From: Aphelidium insulamus
Lineage: Eukaryota > Aphelidiomycota > Aphelidea > Aphelidiaceae
Reading direction: 5' to 3'
Length of the DNA stretch: 64,000 bases
NCBI GenBank assembly: GCA_036784855.1
Contig: JAZDSV010000048.1
Coordinates: 1-64,000, forward strand
Shown here: positions 42,890-53,604 of the stretch, in pieces
Layout: every line of letters starts with the position of its first letter
Numbering within the stretch: the stretch's first letter is position 1
Notes under the pieces: generated by a model
What the model saw: the letters and a program-made list of their open reading frames with translations, nothing else
Databases searched by the model: none
Told to the model about the DNA's origin: nothing
Made by a program: the position numbers and the translations under genes

Positions 42890-45800
42890 ATGTCGGTGTC
42901 ATCCACGGCGTCGTCGTCAATGTCCGCCGCGTCCACCGGCTCCACCACTAAAGCCTTGCTGGCCAACAAGTCTATAAACATTACACGCGACGACCCCGAG
43001 AAGCACTACCAGCTGGTGGAGATTATCGGCACTGGGAGCTATGGCGAGGTGTTCAAGGTGAGTGTTGCTGCTGCGCATCGCGTACATATATAGATTATCC
43101 AACCATTGCCATCAGGGCCGCTCTGTCGCCACCGGCGAGATCATGGCCGTCAAGATCATCAAGCTGGAGCCGGGCGAAGAGCTGGACGAGGTGCTGAACG
43201 AGGTCAACTTTCTGCAGTCGTGCTCACATCGCAACATTGTCGCGTACGGCGGCTGTTTCATGAAGAAGGGCCACGTGAAGGGCGAGAAGCAGATTTGGAT
43301 TGTGATGGAGTTTTGCGGTGGTGGCTCTGTCGAGGCCATATATAAGGGTATCCTAAGTTATAATGTTATATATATGGTAAATGTGCTGTCTACAAATGTA
43401 TATTATATCTGAAATGTTATATGGTTGAGTATACATATTATTAATCACATGTAGCCATGCGGGCGCCGCTGACAGAGCGCGAGATCGCGGTTGTGGTGCG
43501 AGAGAGTCTGGAGGGGCTGGCCTTCCTGCACAGCGTGTCCAAGATACACCGCGACATCAAGGCGGGGAATATTCTGCTCTCCGAGACTGGCGGCATAAAG
43601 TTGGCCGACTTTGGCGTCTCAACTCAGCTCACAAAAACATTCTCCAAGCGCAATACCTTTATCGGCACTCCCTACTGGTATGTTTACATATACATGAGTA
43701 TATTTAATCGTGTTTAATTTTAATGCTTTTGTTCAGGATGGCACCAGAAGTGATTACGGCGGAGCAGAGCAATAGTTCATATGGCGTCCAGGCCGACATC
43801 TGGTCGCTGGGCGTGACCACGATTGAGATGGCCGAATGTTCGCCGCCCATGTTTGACATGCACCCAATGCGCGTGCTCTTCATGATTCCAAAGATGCAGC
43901 CGCCAACTCTACGCGAACCCGGCAAGTGGACGCCCGACTTCCACAGCTTTCTCGCCGCTTGCCTCGTAAAAGATCCAGAGCAGCGTCCCACCGCGCAGAC
44001 CCTGCTCAAGCACCCATTCGTGGCGCCGCGCGTCAACGGTCCCGCAATTGTCATTGAATTGATTGAGCGGGCGCGAGTGGCCAGACAGTCATGGCACACG
44101 GCGTCCACCTCGTCTGGCGGCGGCATGGACGGGGCAGAGTCAGATGGAGATGATGCCTCTGACGATGATGATGGTGTTGGAAGTCAGAATGGCGACGACG
44201 AGGAAGATGGCGGCCAGTCTGGCACTATTCGGCGCCATGCCACGGAGGAGATACTTGGCGGCAGTTCGGCAACAACCACCCCGGTAAAGCCACCCAACAA
44301 GGCACTACCACCCACGGCCGCGGACCAGAACGGCGACGAGTATTTGACCATCAAGAAGCGCTTGCCGGCCAACACCACAGCACCGCCACCTGACGCACTG
44401 TCCAATGGCCCGGACGCCACCACGCACATGCGCGCCGAGTCAGCCGTGTCATCGCTGGGTTCGATGCTTCGTCCCACTACTGCCGCATCCGTCCTGCAGC
44501 ACCGCGACGTGCCGGCTTCCAACAGCTCGGCCGCTGCATCAATGGAAGACATTTCCGCGGCCGCGCGCAACATGACAATGCGGCCCGCGCAGAAACCTGC
44601 TGTGGCGCAGCTCCAAGGATCTGACCGCGACATTCACGCGCTGTCCAGCGACTCAATGAACGATGGCCACGCCAGCACAGAGAGCGTAGTGCACCGTGTG
44701 CCGCCCGCCAAAGTGGACAACAGTACCGGCAGCAACCCTGCCCGGCTAATCAGCGCCACTTCCACCACTTCACCGCCACTGGAGCACAGTTACGCCATCT
44801 CTTCGCCTCCGCCTCTTGTCAGTGAACCGCCGCCTGAGACGACTTCCAATGGAGTGAAGACGAGCACATCCCCGCCTCCGCAGTACTCGAAGCTGCAGCC
44901 AGCAGCCAGCCAGCTGAATGCCCAGCAGCATCAGCAGCAAGCCGCCTCGCCATCACAGCATAACCAGCAGCAGCGAGAATCTGCCAAGAACCTGTTGCAG
45001 GCCCATCCGCCATCGCGGCTCTCGACGTTGTCCACGGCACTGGGACCCCAACCACAGTTCCAGCCGCCTAGTATCAGCGGCAGCCATACCCCCGCCAAAG
45101 CCCTGGCACCCTTCAAAGCCGGTCGGTTGTGCCGGCTGGGCAGGAAAATCAACTGCGCCGAGTACGTGAATGACTGTCTGCTGCTGGGTCTGGACGAGGG
45201 ACTGTTCCTGCTGGAGACGGCGCCTCCACCCTCGGATGATCCGTCAGTGCCGACGCCAGCCGCACCTTCCACCGCACCGGCCGCCGTCAAGATGACCTCC
45301 CTGTCCAGTAGGCGCTACGTGAAACTTGACTGCATGGAGGAGATTGGCGGCATACTGGTGTCACGCAGCGGCAAGAACCAGTCAATCTGCGTGCATGAGT
45401 GCGCCGGTGTTGACCGCGCCAAGATGATACGCAAGTTTGAGGACGAAACACACGTCAAGAAGCTCAAAGAGGCCAAGGAGATTGACTGGCACTCCATTTG
45501 TAAGTGCTTTGTGTTTACAAATACAGATATAATTATTGACGTATTGTCAGCTCGGGTAAAGACCGATGTGTATTTGAGTATCGCGCGCGGCAAATCCATT
45601 CTGCTCATGAAATGGGCACCGCAACCGCTCAATAAGTTCATGAAGGTCAAGGATGTTAGCGCGGACGGGAAACCACTGTGCATGGACGTTGTGGACTCGA
45701 CAAAGAGCGACGGGCGCCTGTTTGTCGGTACCGAGAAACACGGGTTCCGCGTGGCGGACTTTGCTACGGGCAGTAGCCAGCTGGAACCGGTCAAAGGACA

Positions 45801-46535
45801 GATACTGTCCGAGTCGGGGCGGCCGGTTAAAACTGTCGACATCGGAGGCGGTCTGATTATTCTCTGCTATGCTCGTGCGTACATTATATGTGCCATCTCT
45901 GTATCCTCAATCCTCAATGAACTGTAGACTTTGGACTGCTGACCAGCGCTGACAACCCCGGCGAAGAGGTCCTAAAAAGATTCTCGTGGCGGCAATCTCC
46001 GCTCACATTCGCCGCGCACCTTAACTCGGTGACGTCGGCGCAGAACACCGCCGATGTGCATACCCTTAGTCGGAATTCGTCAAAGAGCTCGCTGCGCAGC
46101 GGCTACAACCAGTCCACCGCGGGACAAATGGCACCAACAGCGGCACTGCTGGTCGCCGGCTCTGAGATGACGGTGGACATCTGGTCCGTGGACAGCGGTA
46201 AGATTGTGCACATTTTCGAGACCAAGAAGGACCGTATCCGGCGACTGGACTTTCTGCTGGTGCGCAACAATTGCCGACTACTGTTATTGGCGGACGAGGA
46301 GAAGGATGGGCAACAGTGCAGCAGCATCATCACCATATTCCAGGAGGGTGTGGAGAAACGGGAGCAGCAGCGCCGCCGTGAACTTGCTCGCCTTAGCAAC
46401 AACAACAACAACAACAATAATAGTAGCAACAACAATAGCAATAACAACAGTGTGATAAGCGGCGACACCCGGACTGCAATGAGCCGATATTCGGTGGGCG
46501 CATCATCGCACGCATCGCTCGACAGTTCAAAGTGA
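42890..46535 (+). CDS. Ste20/GCK-type kinase with citron-homology domain (MAP4K-like)
   Basis: ATG at 42890. The kinase domain is split over four exons: [14 protein letters not shown], lysine in [34 protein letters not shown] and [13 protein letters not shown] long Ser/Pro/Gln-rich linker of about 370 residues follows, with acidic repeats and poly-Q. The CNH-like beta region begins at [20 protein letters not shown] and includes [12 protein letters not shown]. The end contains an Asn-rich run (SNNNNNNNN). This kinase-linker-CNH order is that of GCK-I/IV kinases such as MAP4K3 or TNIK/MINK. They act upstream of MAPK or TOR pathways. Kinase motifs are intact. Confidence 0.87.
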
Positions 46536-46700
46536 CGACAATAATACATGCTTGTTATACTGCATTGTATCGATATTTTTACAAGAATACATTAATACAT
46601 ATATAACACATAATTGTAGCCATGACCAGTGGTGTATATTTATCTCTCGTTATCTCCCAATTCCAGACACATTAACACACACCCGCTCAGCCGGCTACAT

Positions 46701-47441
46701 TTAGAACTTTAGAGTGTGCGGCGCCTGTCCCTGCGTCAAGCTGAATGAAGCGTTCAAGTATGCTCGCAGTTGGGGAACTTTGCTGATGGCGGCCATCAGT
46801 GAGGCGTCGACGGCCTTCTGGTCGGCGACACGGGTCGCGCTCATCGCCTTCTTCTCGGCCTTGTCGCCAAACAGTCCGGCCTCCGTGGGCTTCTTGTCGG
46901 CGGCCTTCTTGCTGGCGGTCTCGGCCTTCTTGAAGTAGGCGTCGTTGATGGTGGCAGGCAACTTCACGCCAGACACGTCCACGTGGGTGCTGGTGGCCAG
47001 CACGTAGGCCTGGTTGACGCGGCGCAGCGGCACACCGTTAACTTTGTACGGACCAGTCACCAGCAGCAGACCGCTCTCCTCCATCTGCTTCAGGCAGACG
47101 ACGCGCTTGCCACGGAAACGACCGGCCAGCAGGATCAGCACGGTGCCGGGGGTGATGCTGGCGCGCAGCTTGGCCGGCTTGGGTGACTTGCGGCTCTTCT
47201 TGGGCAGCTTGACATCGTCGGCCGCGTAGAATCCAGCAGGCTTGGTGGCCGGCACAACGCGGGTCTTGCCGTTCTTGGCGCCCTTGATCTCCTTGGTGAC
47301 GGTGGTGGGGGTGGTGGTGGCCTTGGCGGCGGGTGCCACGGCCTTCTTCACCTTCCACAGGGCCTTCTTGGCGTACATCTGCGAACGAGAGTATCGCTCA
47401 ATGCCACCTGGCAGGACGTAGTTGCGCGGTGCGTGCGTCAT
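46701..47441 (-). CDS. RPL6: Large ribosomal subunit protein eL6
   Basis: 246 residues, single exon; ATG at 47441 ([20 protein letters not shown]). The N-terminal part is Lys/Ala-rich. The core has [58 protein letters not shown], then [17 protein letters not shown], and near the end [20 protein letters not shown] followed by a [11 protein letters not shown] terminus. All are typical eL6 blocks. The frame stays open upstream to 47528, but the ATG at 47441 fits the usual protein start. A pyrimidine-containing leader would be expected for ribosomal genes. Confidence 0.95.
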   Translation of the reverse strand: MTHAPRNYVLPGGIERYSRSQMYAKKALWKVKKAVAPAAKATTTPTTVTKEIKGAKNGKTRVVPATKPAGFYAADDVKLPKKSRKSPKPAKLRASITPGTVLILLAGRFRGKRVVCLKQMEESGLLLVTGPYKVNGVPLRRVNQAYVLATSTHVDVSGVKLPATINDAYFKKAETASKKAADKKPTEAGLFGDKAEKKAMSATRVADQKAVDASLMAAISKVPQLRAYLNASFSLTQGQAPHTLKF

Positions 47442-47606
47442 TTCAGGCCGAGTGTGGATGTGGATGGATGGACGGCTGGCTGTGCTCGTCAGGGCCGGGA
47501 GGATCGTGGCCTCCAACCAGGTAGCCAATCATGTTGCTCTCTGCAAACCGGAACCTTACCATATTCAATGCAATGAAGCATACATAATGTAGTACGTATG
47601 AGTAAG

Positions 47607-48299
47607 TCAAACAGATTTATTAGAATTCCGTTGATTGCCATCATCATCGTTACACGCTTGCTGTGGTTCATTTCGTAGATTCCTGTGTCGGGTTGCAACG
47701 TTATGAGGCTTTTGAAAAGGGTTTGCTGTACTGATGTCAAAATCAGGTTTGTCGCTTGTGTTATCCTGTCGCTCTGTCATACAATCGAGAGAAACCTTAT
47801 CCGTTTCCTTTTTGGCTGGCTCTGTGGCTTCTCTCTGCGCAATATTGGTTATATCCTTGCCGCTATCGTCAGTGATCTGCATTGGCTCCGGGCGGGATCG
47901 AGACAAGATTGACGCTTGCTGCGAGTCTTCGCTGGTATGAAGCTGATAAATTATGAGATCCAACAGGTTGTCAAAACCGCCTGCATACATGATAATTTAA
48001 AAGATTTACAGCACGCAATTATACTCACGTCGCTGCAGTGCCTTTTGAGCCACGACTTTACGGTAGTCGAGCTTGCGCAGTCCCCGATGATGAGCATATT
48101 GCCGAGCAAATGTTACCGCGGGTGACGGCACAACATGCAGCTTTCTCTTCCAGTGATGTATGGCGAATTCTGGCACAGCGCGGTCTGCATTGGCGACATC
48201 CGACAAATCATGACCGTCGACAATCATGCCGCTGTGATAGTGTTGGTGCATGATCAGTCGGTCGGCGGTAAGGTTGTTTTCGTGATACTGGCACAGCAT
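47607..48299 (-). CDS. Unrecognised protein, two exons
   Basis: ATG at 48299. Exon 1 encodes NNLTADRLIMHQHYHSGMIV, HHWKRKLHVVPSPAV and GLRKLDYRKVVAQKALQR. A GTGAGT intron of 48 nt joins to GFDNLLDLIIYQLHTSED. The rest is polar and probably disordered. About 210 residues, with His-rich patches but no clear metal motif, no signal peptide and no TM. I do not recognise it. A palindromic CRE-like site lies about 40 bp upstream. Confidence 0.5.
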
Positions 48300-48338
48300 T
48301 CGCTTAATGGATATATGCTACTCGTTGAAGTAGCGCGC

Positions 48339-48355
48339 TGACGTGTCAAACGTCA
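48339..48355. promoter_or_regulatory. Palindromic TGACGT-ACGTCA site
   Basis: TGACGT, five bases, then ACGTCA, 40-56 bp upstream of the minus-strand gene at 48299. Each half matches a CRE/ATF bZIP half-site. Confidence 0.35.
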
Positions 48356-48675
48356 AGGTTACACTGCAGCGTTACATCCGGCACGAGTAGCCAATCACAG
48401 TCAAGCGGCTGTCCACGTGAGGTGCTGCTGCTATGAACCTGAAAGACAGACATCCAAAGCCGCTTCCAAAGGTAGCCATCATACAGACTATCGTTAGTCA
48501 TTATAGTCATTACCTAAACTACAATAATTGAATCAGTGATGTCATACATATAAATATCCGGTTGTTTGGTGTGCAGCGGATTTTATATATTGCGATGTTA
48601 AATGCTGGTTACACTGTAACGACAAGATTAATCATAAAGTACTGGCCGCGCCCGCTTGAACAGGCATTCCACGCC

Positions 48676-48933
48676 ATGCGATTCTCAGCTCTCACTCTAG
48701 TCGGTTTGAGTGCCTTTCTACCTTTCGGTAGTAGTCACGCATCAAAGTACAAGGAATGCCTTGACGAGTTCGGTGCCTGTGAATATGAAAATCCGGCCTG
48801 CCAGGCGGCTTTCAGACCGACCTACCGGCATCACTCGTCACCTTCGAATGATACTAACCACCACCACCACCACCAGCCAGCCAGCTTCGAACGATCCATC
48901 TACCGCCATCACTCGTCAGCTTCCAAGCACTGA
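48676..48933 (+). CDS. Small secreted His-rich protein
   Basis: ATG at 48676, 85 residues. Signal peptide MRFSALTLVGLSAFLPFGSS, cleavage near HA-SKYKE. Mature part: three Cys in KECLDEFGACEYENPACQ, then two similar units (YRHHSSPSND and YRHHSSASKH) around a run of five His. The underlying DNA shows a partial direct duplication. An upstream in-frame ATG at 48595 would hide the signal peptide. Function unknown; His-runs can bind metals (inference). Confidence 0.5.
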   Translation: MRFSALTLVGLSAFLPFGSSHASKYKECLDEFGACEYENPACQAAFRPTYRHHSSPSNDTNHHHHHQPASFERSIYRHHSSASKH

Positions 48934-49047
48934 GGGTGAACCCGACGGAGGATTTAATAAAAGTATCAGTCTATTATAATCTATGGAGTATCAGTCTATA
49001 ATAATATGTGGAAGCTGTATCGCGCCACACAACAGACATTCATATAA

Positions 49048-52000
49048 ATGAGCAGCAGAAAGCAGCTGCCGACAGTGAGCCGGTACCGCCACGCCGTGGG
49101 CAAGCCTGCCAAACGCGAGGTGTGCTCCTTGACCAACAACTGCAGCATTACTGATAGTTAGGAATGCTACGCGGATGTAGCGGCGGTGCCTTCTGCGTGC
49201 GACAGCTCCAACTCCATCGCGGCATCCACGCGCTGGCTGGCCTACATAAAGAGCGGCGCCAGCGGGGTGCAGTTGCGCAGTGTGCACGCAGCGGGTCGGG
49301 CGGCAGATGTACAGCTTGTCACGGTGGATGCCGGCGCCGTCACCGATGTCGCCTTCTCGCCCTTTGACGACGGCTTGATGGCCACCGGGGGCGATGATGG
49401 TCGCGTATGTCTCTGTGTGTCTCTGTATCTGTACGGCAGAATATGTCTGAGTGTACGCTGCTAGGTGCGAGTGTGGAATGTGGACGGAAAGAGTGGACCG
49501 GAGCTAGTTGCACACCTGCCAGCACCACCTGATGGTCGCCGCATTGAAGCACTTCAATTCCATCCTGCCGCTTCCAATGTATGTACTTCTATACACTACG
49601 TTTATCGGTAGTTATACTTTTATTTACACCGGCAGATACTTATGGTGGCAAGTGGAGTGAATGTGCGCGTGGTTGATGTGTCGGGCGGCGGTGATGGCAA
49701 GTGTCACGCAACGCTGGGACACCCCGACACCGTGCAGTCCATGGCATGGCGCTCCTCACACGGCGACATGGTGGCCACAGTTTGCCGTGATGGCATGCTG
49801 CGCGTGTGGCATAATGTTCGCGGCCGTGCAGACAAGCCAGCACCGCATTGTACCGCATTCCCTGCACACGCCGCCGGCTCCAAGGCGTCGCGGGTCGTGT
49901 GGCTGGGCGATCGCGATCTTGTGCTGACCACCGGATTCACCAAGACGCGGCAGCGCGAGTACGCCGTGTATGCCGTGCGACAGCTACAACAACAGACTTG
50001 CACTGTGGAGTGTCTGGTGCGCACGCAGATGGAATCGTCGTCGAGCATTCTGATGCCGCTCTACGACGCCGACACCGAGTGTGTGTACATGGTGGCACGG
50101 GGCGAGACGCAATTGCGCTGGCTGATTGTGCAGGGCGGCGGCGCCAGTGAGTCTGACAGCGGCGGCTGCACTGTTACTCCGTGCACTCCGGCTGTGCTCC
50201 CCGGTGCCGTGACCGGGGTGGCACTGCTGCCCAAACGGTGCTTGAATGTGATGGCGGCCGAGGTGGCGCGGTGTCTGTGTCTGGTGGCCGCCGAGCAGCT
50301 GGTGGTGCCGGTCTCATTCACGGTGCCTCGCAAGACACTGCGCGAATTCCACTCGGACTTGTTTCCCGACACCGCGGGCGGCCAGGCGGCAATGACGGCC
50401 GCGCAGTGGCTCCGTGGTGATAGTGACACTGATGTACCGGTGCCGCGAGTACCACTCAACCCTGTCCGGGGCTTTCTCATCACTGCCGACACTGTCACTA
50501 ACGCTGCTGTTACTGCGCCTTGCTTGCCTGGAGAAACAGTGGCCGGCGCCATTGTCACTCCCGAGGCGCAGCACGCAAAGCCGGAAGTCGCAGCCACTAC
50601 CGCCGAGACACCCGCGGTTCAGCCAACAAAAACAACAGAGGAACAACAACAGCCAGAACCACTGCCACTGCCCAAGACCCCGGCATTCCTGGCCACGCTG
50701 CGCACCTCATCCTTCCGCTACATGACGGGCAAGCCGCTGCACCCGCGCGAACACTTTGACGACATACGCGCGCTAAATTTCTCGCTGGGCGGCGAGTCCA
50801 ATGTCCTCGAGGCCAACTCGCAGTTCCTCGCCTTCCCGCTGAGTGGTGCCGGCGGCCGCGTCGCCGTCCATCCCATCGCCAAACCGTGCCGCTTCCCGCC
50901 CGTCATCCCGGCCGTGATTGCCGGCTCGGAGCTGTGCGATCTGGCCCTCAGTCTAGTGGCGCCGCGACTGCTGGCCACCGCCACCGAGGACGGCAAGGTG
51001 CGTTTGTGGCGCGTGGATGGCGACGACGGCATCACCGCCGACACCACGGACCCGGTGCGGGTGCTGGGCGGCGGCCACCTCAACCGCGTCAACCTGGTGC
51101 AGTTCCATCCGTATGCCGCCGACGTGCTGCTCAGTGCGTCGCCGGAACAGTGCGGCATCGGCGGCCAGTCCCCGCGGATTCGTCTGTGGAACGCCGAGAC
51201 GGGGCAGGCGGTGCAAAGCCTTGACGGGTTCCGTGACATGGTGCTGGGCGTGGCGTGCAGTCTGGACAGCCAGCTGGTAGCGGCGTCGTGCAAGGACCGC
51301 GACATCCGCCTGTTTGATGGGAGAGTCGGCGGTGCCGCTGCAAACTCCATCTGCCAGGCACATGAAGGTGTGCGTGCCTGCCGCCTCTTCTGGGCCTCTC
51401 CCCACCACCTGGTCTCTGTGGGCTTTGGCCAGTATGTACTGTTGTATTAAGATAATATCTGGAATTTACACTCCATAGAGCGTCGATGCGCGAGACAAAG
51501 CTGTGGGATATTCGCCAGTGCGGCCAAGACCGGAAAACATGCCAGCCGATGGCCACAATGGATCTTGGAGTGTCGCCGGCGATTCTGGTGCCACACTTTG
51601 ACACCGACTTGAAGGTGATGTTTCTGGCGGGCAAGGGCGACACAACCATCCGCCCCGTCGAGGTCAGCGTGGACAATGCGGAACCATTCTACGCACTGCC
51701 GCGGTTCGAGTCGCCCGCAGCCACAATCCAGCAGGGCGTCACAATGCAGTACAAGTCGCGGCTGGACGTGGCCGGTGTGGAGGTGGCCAGGTGCTGGCGT
51801 CTTACGCAGACCGGCATCGAGCCGATAAGCTTCACGGTGCCGCGAAACCGCCGCGAGTACATGCAAGACGATCTGTTCCCGCTGACGCGCGATCCACTGC
51901 ATGCGACCATGACGGCACATCAATGGTTCAGTGAAGGTTCACAGTTGTCGCTGCCACAGCGCACCGTCGACCTGACACCGGCCGGAATGATGAAACTGTC

Positions 52001-52211
52001 GGAGGCGCCACCACCCACAGAAAGCACGGCGGCCAAGAGCGGAGCTGGGCGCAGGCTGCCCGGCGGAGACCGCCCATTAACGGATTCACAGCGCCAACAA
52101 CAATTTCTCGATTCGCTGTTCCAGAGTGCGCAGGAAGAGGGTGGCGCCGCCGCCGAACCGCTTGCACAAGACCTGATGGACGGCGTGGACTCTGACGAGT
52201 GGGACGATTAA
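49048..52211 (+). CDS. CORO7: Coronin-7-like tandem coronin
   Basis: ATG at 49048. First coronin unit: SRYRHAVGKPAKRE joined by a splice to ECYADVAAVPSACDSSNSIA, WD40 blades, and FTVPRKTLREFHSDLFPDTA, the DUF1900-type extension. A linker precedes a second unit: FRYMTGKPLHPREHFDDIRA, blades including ATEDGKVRLWRV and KDRDIRLFDGR, then ETKLWDIRQ and FTVPRNRREYMQDDLFPLTR. The C-terminus is acidic and ends DGVDSDEWDD, like the CA-type tail of coronin-7/POD-1. No coiled coil, as expected for this subtype. Coronin-7 works in Golgi trafficking and actin control. Five or so exons; an intron near 51450 splits a WD blade. Confidence 0.9.
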
Positions 52212-52498
52212 CTTTTTATCATATTATAACATTGCATGCATAAGTGAGTGTTTGTATTGTATATGTACACAAGTGCACAGAGACTAAATGGATTCTATTA
52301 TTACAGCTTGGAACGAGGTGAAATAGAGTGCCGCGCGGCTGTGCAAGGCATGGCGGCAGGGTGCACCCGCCGACTATCTCGCGCCAGAGTTGTGGCAGGT
52401 GTACGCACAGTAGCAGCGACGGCAGCAGAGCCACGGCGACACGGCCACGAAGCCGGATGTGATTTCGCAGCGTCCATTTGCAATCACGCACACTGCGA

Positions 52499-53125
52499 AT
52501 GAACAAGGAATCGGCCAGCGACTTTTACCGCAGATTGTTGCCGCCGCCGCCTGCCGCTTCTGCCGCACCACCTGCTGCCGATAGCGCTCGGTCCGCCCAA
52601 TTATGGTGCAGTGATTGTCAGGTGCATGTCGCTGCTGGCGGTTCGGATGCCCTGTCCGCCCATCGCACATCCATGGCACACATGATGGCCGTGGAGCAGC
52701 TGCTTATTGAACCGACATCTGCATGCCAGCCATCTATGACGCACAGGTCATCCTCGGCGCGGAGTCGTCGCCACAGCGTCAGCGCCGAAAGTGTGGGCGT
52801 GCGGCTGCTGCGTCGATGTGGCTGGACCAACACCGATCGCGGCCTTGGTCGACTGGAGAATGGGCGCGTGGAGCCGGTCGGAGTGCGGCTGAAGCGCAAT
52901 CGCCTCGGCATAGGCGCTCCTGGATTTGAAGGTCGGCCGTATAACGGCACTCCCAGCGTCAATAATGTCGACAAGAAGGGCGGTGCTCAAGGAGCGACAC
53001 CCACGGCGACCAGGCTCCAATTGGAACAGCAATCGATGCGGGACCGACAGAAGCGGGCCGCTCTTCTGGCATACATGCACGAACCTCTTCCCGAGCTTCC
53101 ACCAACTCGAAATTATCATGGATGA
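52499..53125 (+). CDS. G-patch protein, GPANK1-like
   Basis: 208 residues, ATG at 52499, single exon. A C2H2-like unit near residues 40-60 (LWCSDCQVHVAAGG ... HRTSMAHM) precedes the G-patch: GVRLLRRCGWTNTDRGLGRL, then RVEPVGVRLKRNRLGIG. The tail is Arg-rich with LLAYMHEPLPELPP. In GPANK1 the G-patch is also followed by a basic helix ending in a short YM segment. G-patch proteins commonly activate DEAH helicases in RNA processing. The ankyrin repeats of animal GPANK1 are missing. Confidence 0.7.
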   Translation: MNKESASDFYRRLLPPPPAASAAPPAADSARSAQLWCSDCQVHVAAGGSDALSAHRTSMAHMMAVEQLLIEPTSACQPSMTHRSSSARSRRHSVSAESVGVRLLRRCGWTNTDRGLGRLENGRVEPVGVRLKRNRLGIGAPGFEGRPYNGTPSVNNVDKKGGAQGATPTATRLQLEQQSMRDRQKRAALLAYMHEPLPELPPTRNYHG

Positions 53126-53604
53126 GCTCTGCAATTACTGCAATCTGAAATGGCGGGGAGTTGATGAACAGCTTCTTGTCTATGCGCAGAAAACGAAGGG
53201 AACACATGGATATTTTGTATCGACACTGCCCGAAGGAGCTTCGGCCGTGCTTGCTTACTCATGCGTATGCTACAAAAACTGCGATCCAATTTGAATGAAA
53301 CTGATACAACACTCAGTGTACTACTGCTGAACCACTTTACCATTTCACAGTATGGCAACAATACATAGAGTCCTGTTAATGGTGGTAATATATAGCTTCT
53401 GCCGAACTTGCTGATTACCGCGATCTACAACTGCTTACTGTACCGCTTACTGATTATTATCATTATGCATTACCGTTGAATGTGTGTATGTTTAATTGGC
53501 ATTGTCTTCTGTAATACATTTCACGGATAATTATGTAGCGCTTTAAGCATTAAGCACACACTGACCTTGACCGAAATCTTTTTTCTTCATTCATTCCAAC
53601 AGCT
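53126..53604. other. Intergenic region
   Basis: AT-rich. A 58-codon ORF begins at ATG 53119 inside the end of the G-patch gene and stops at 53294. It has five Cys (MDELCNYCNLKW, YSCVCYKNC) but no family match, so I do not call it. Otherwise promoter of the ABCF gene. Confidence 0.4.

Noticed and set aside
53119-53294. 58-codon Cys-containing ORF overlapping the end of the G-patch gene
   Set aside because: Overlaps a convincing gene, lacks a signal peptide and has no recognised family.
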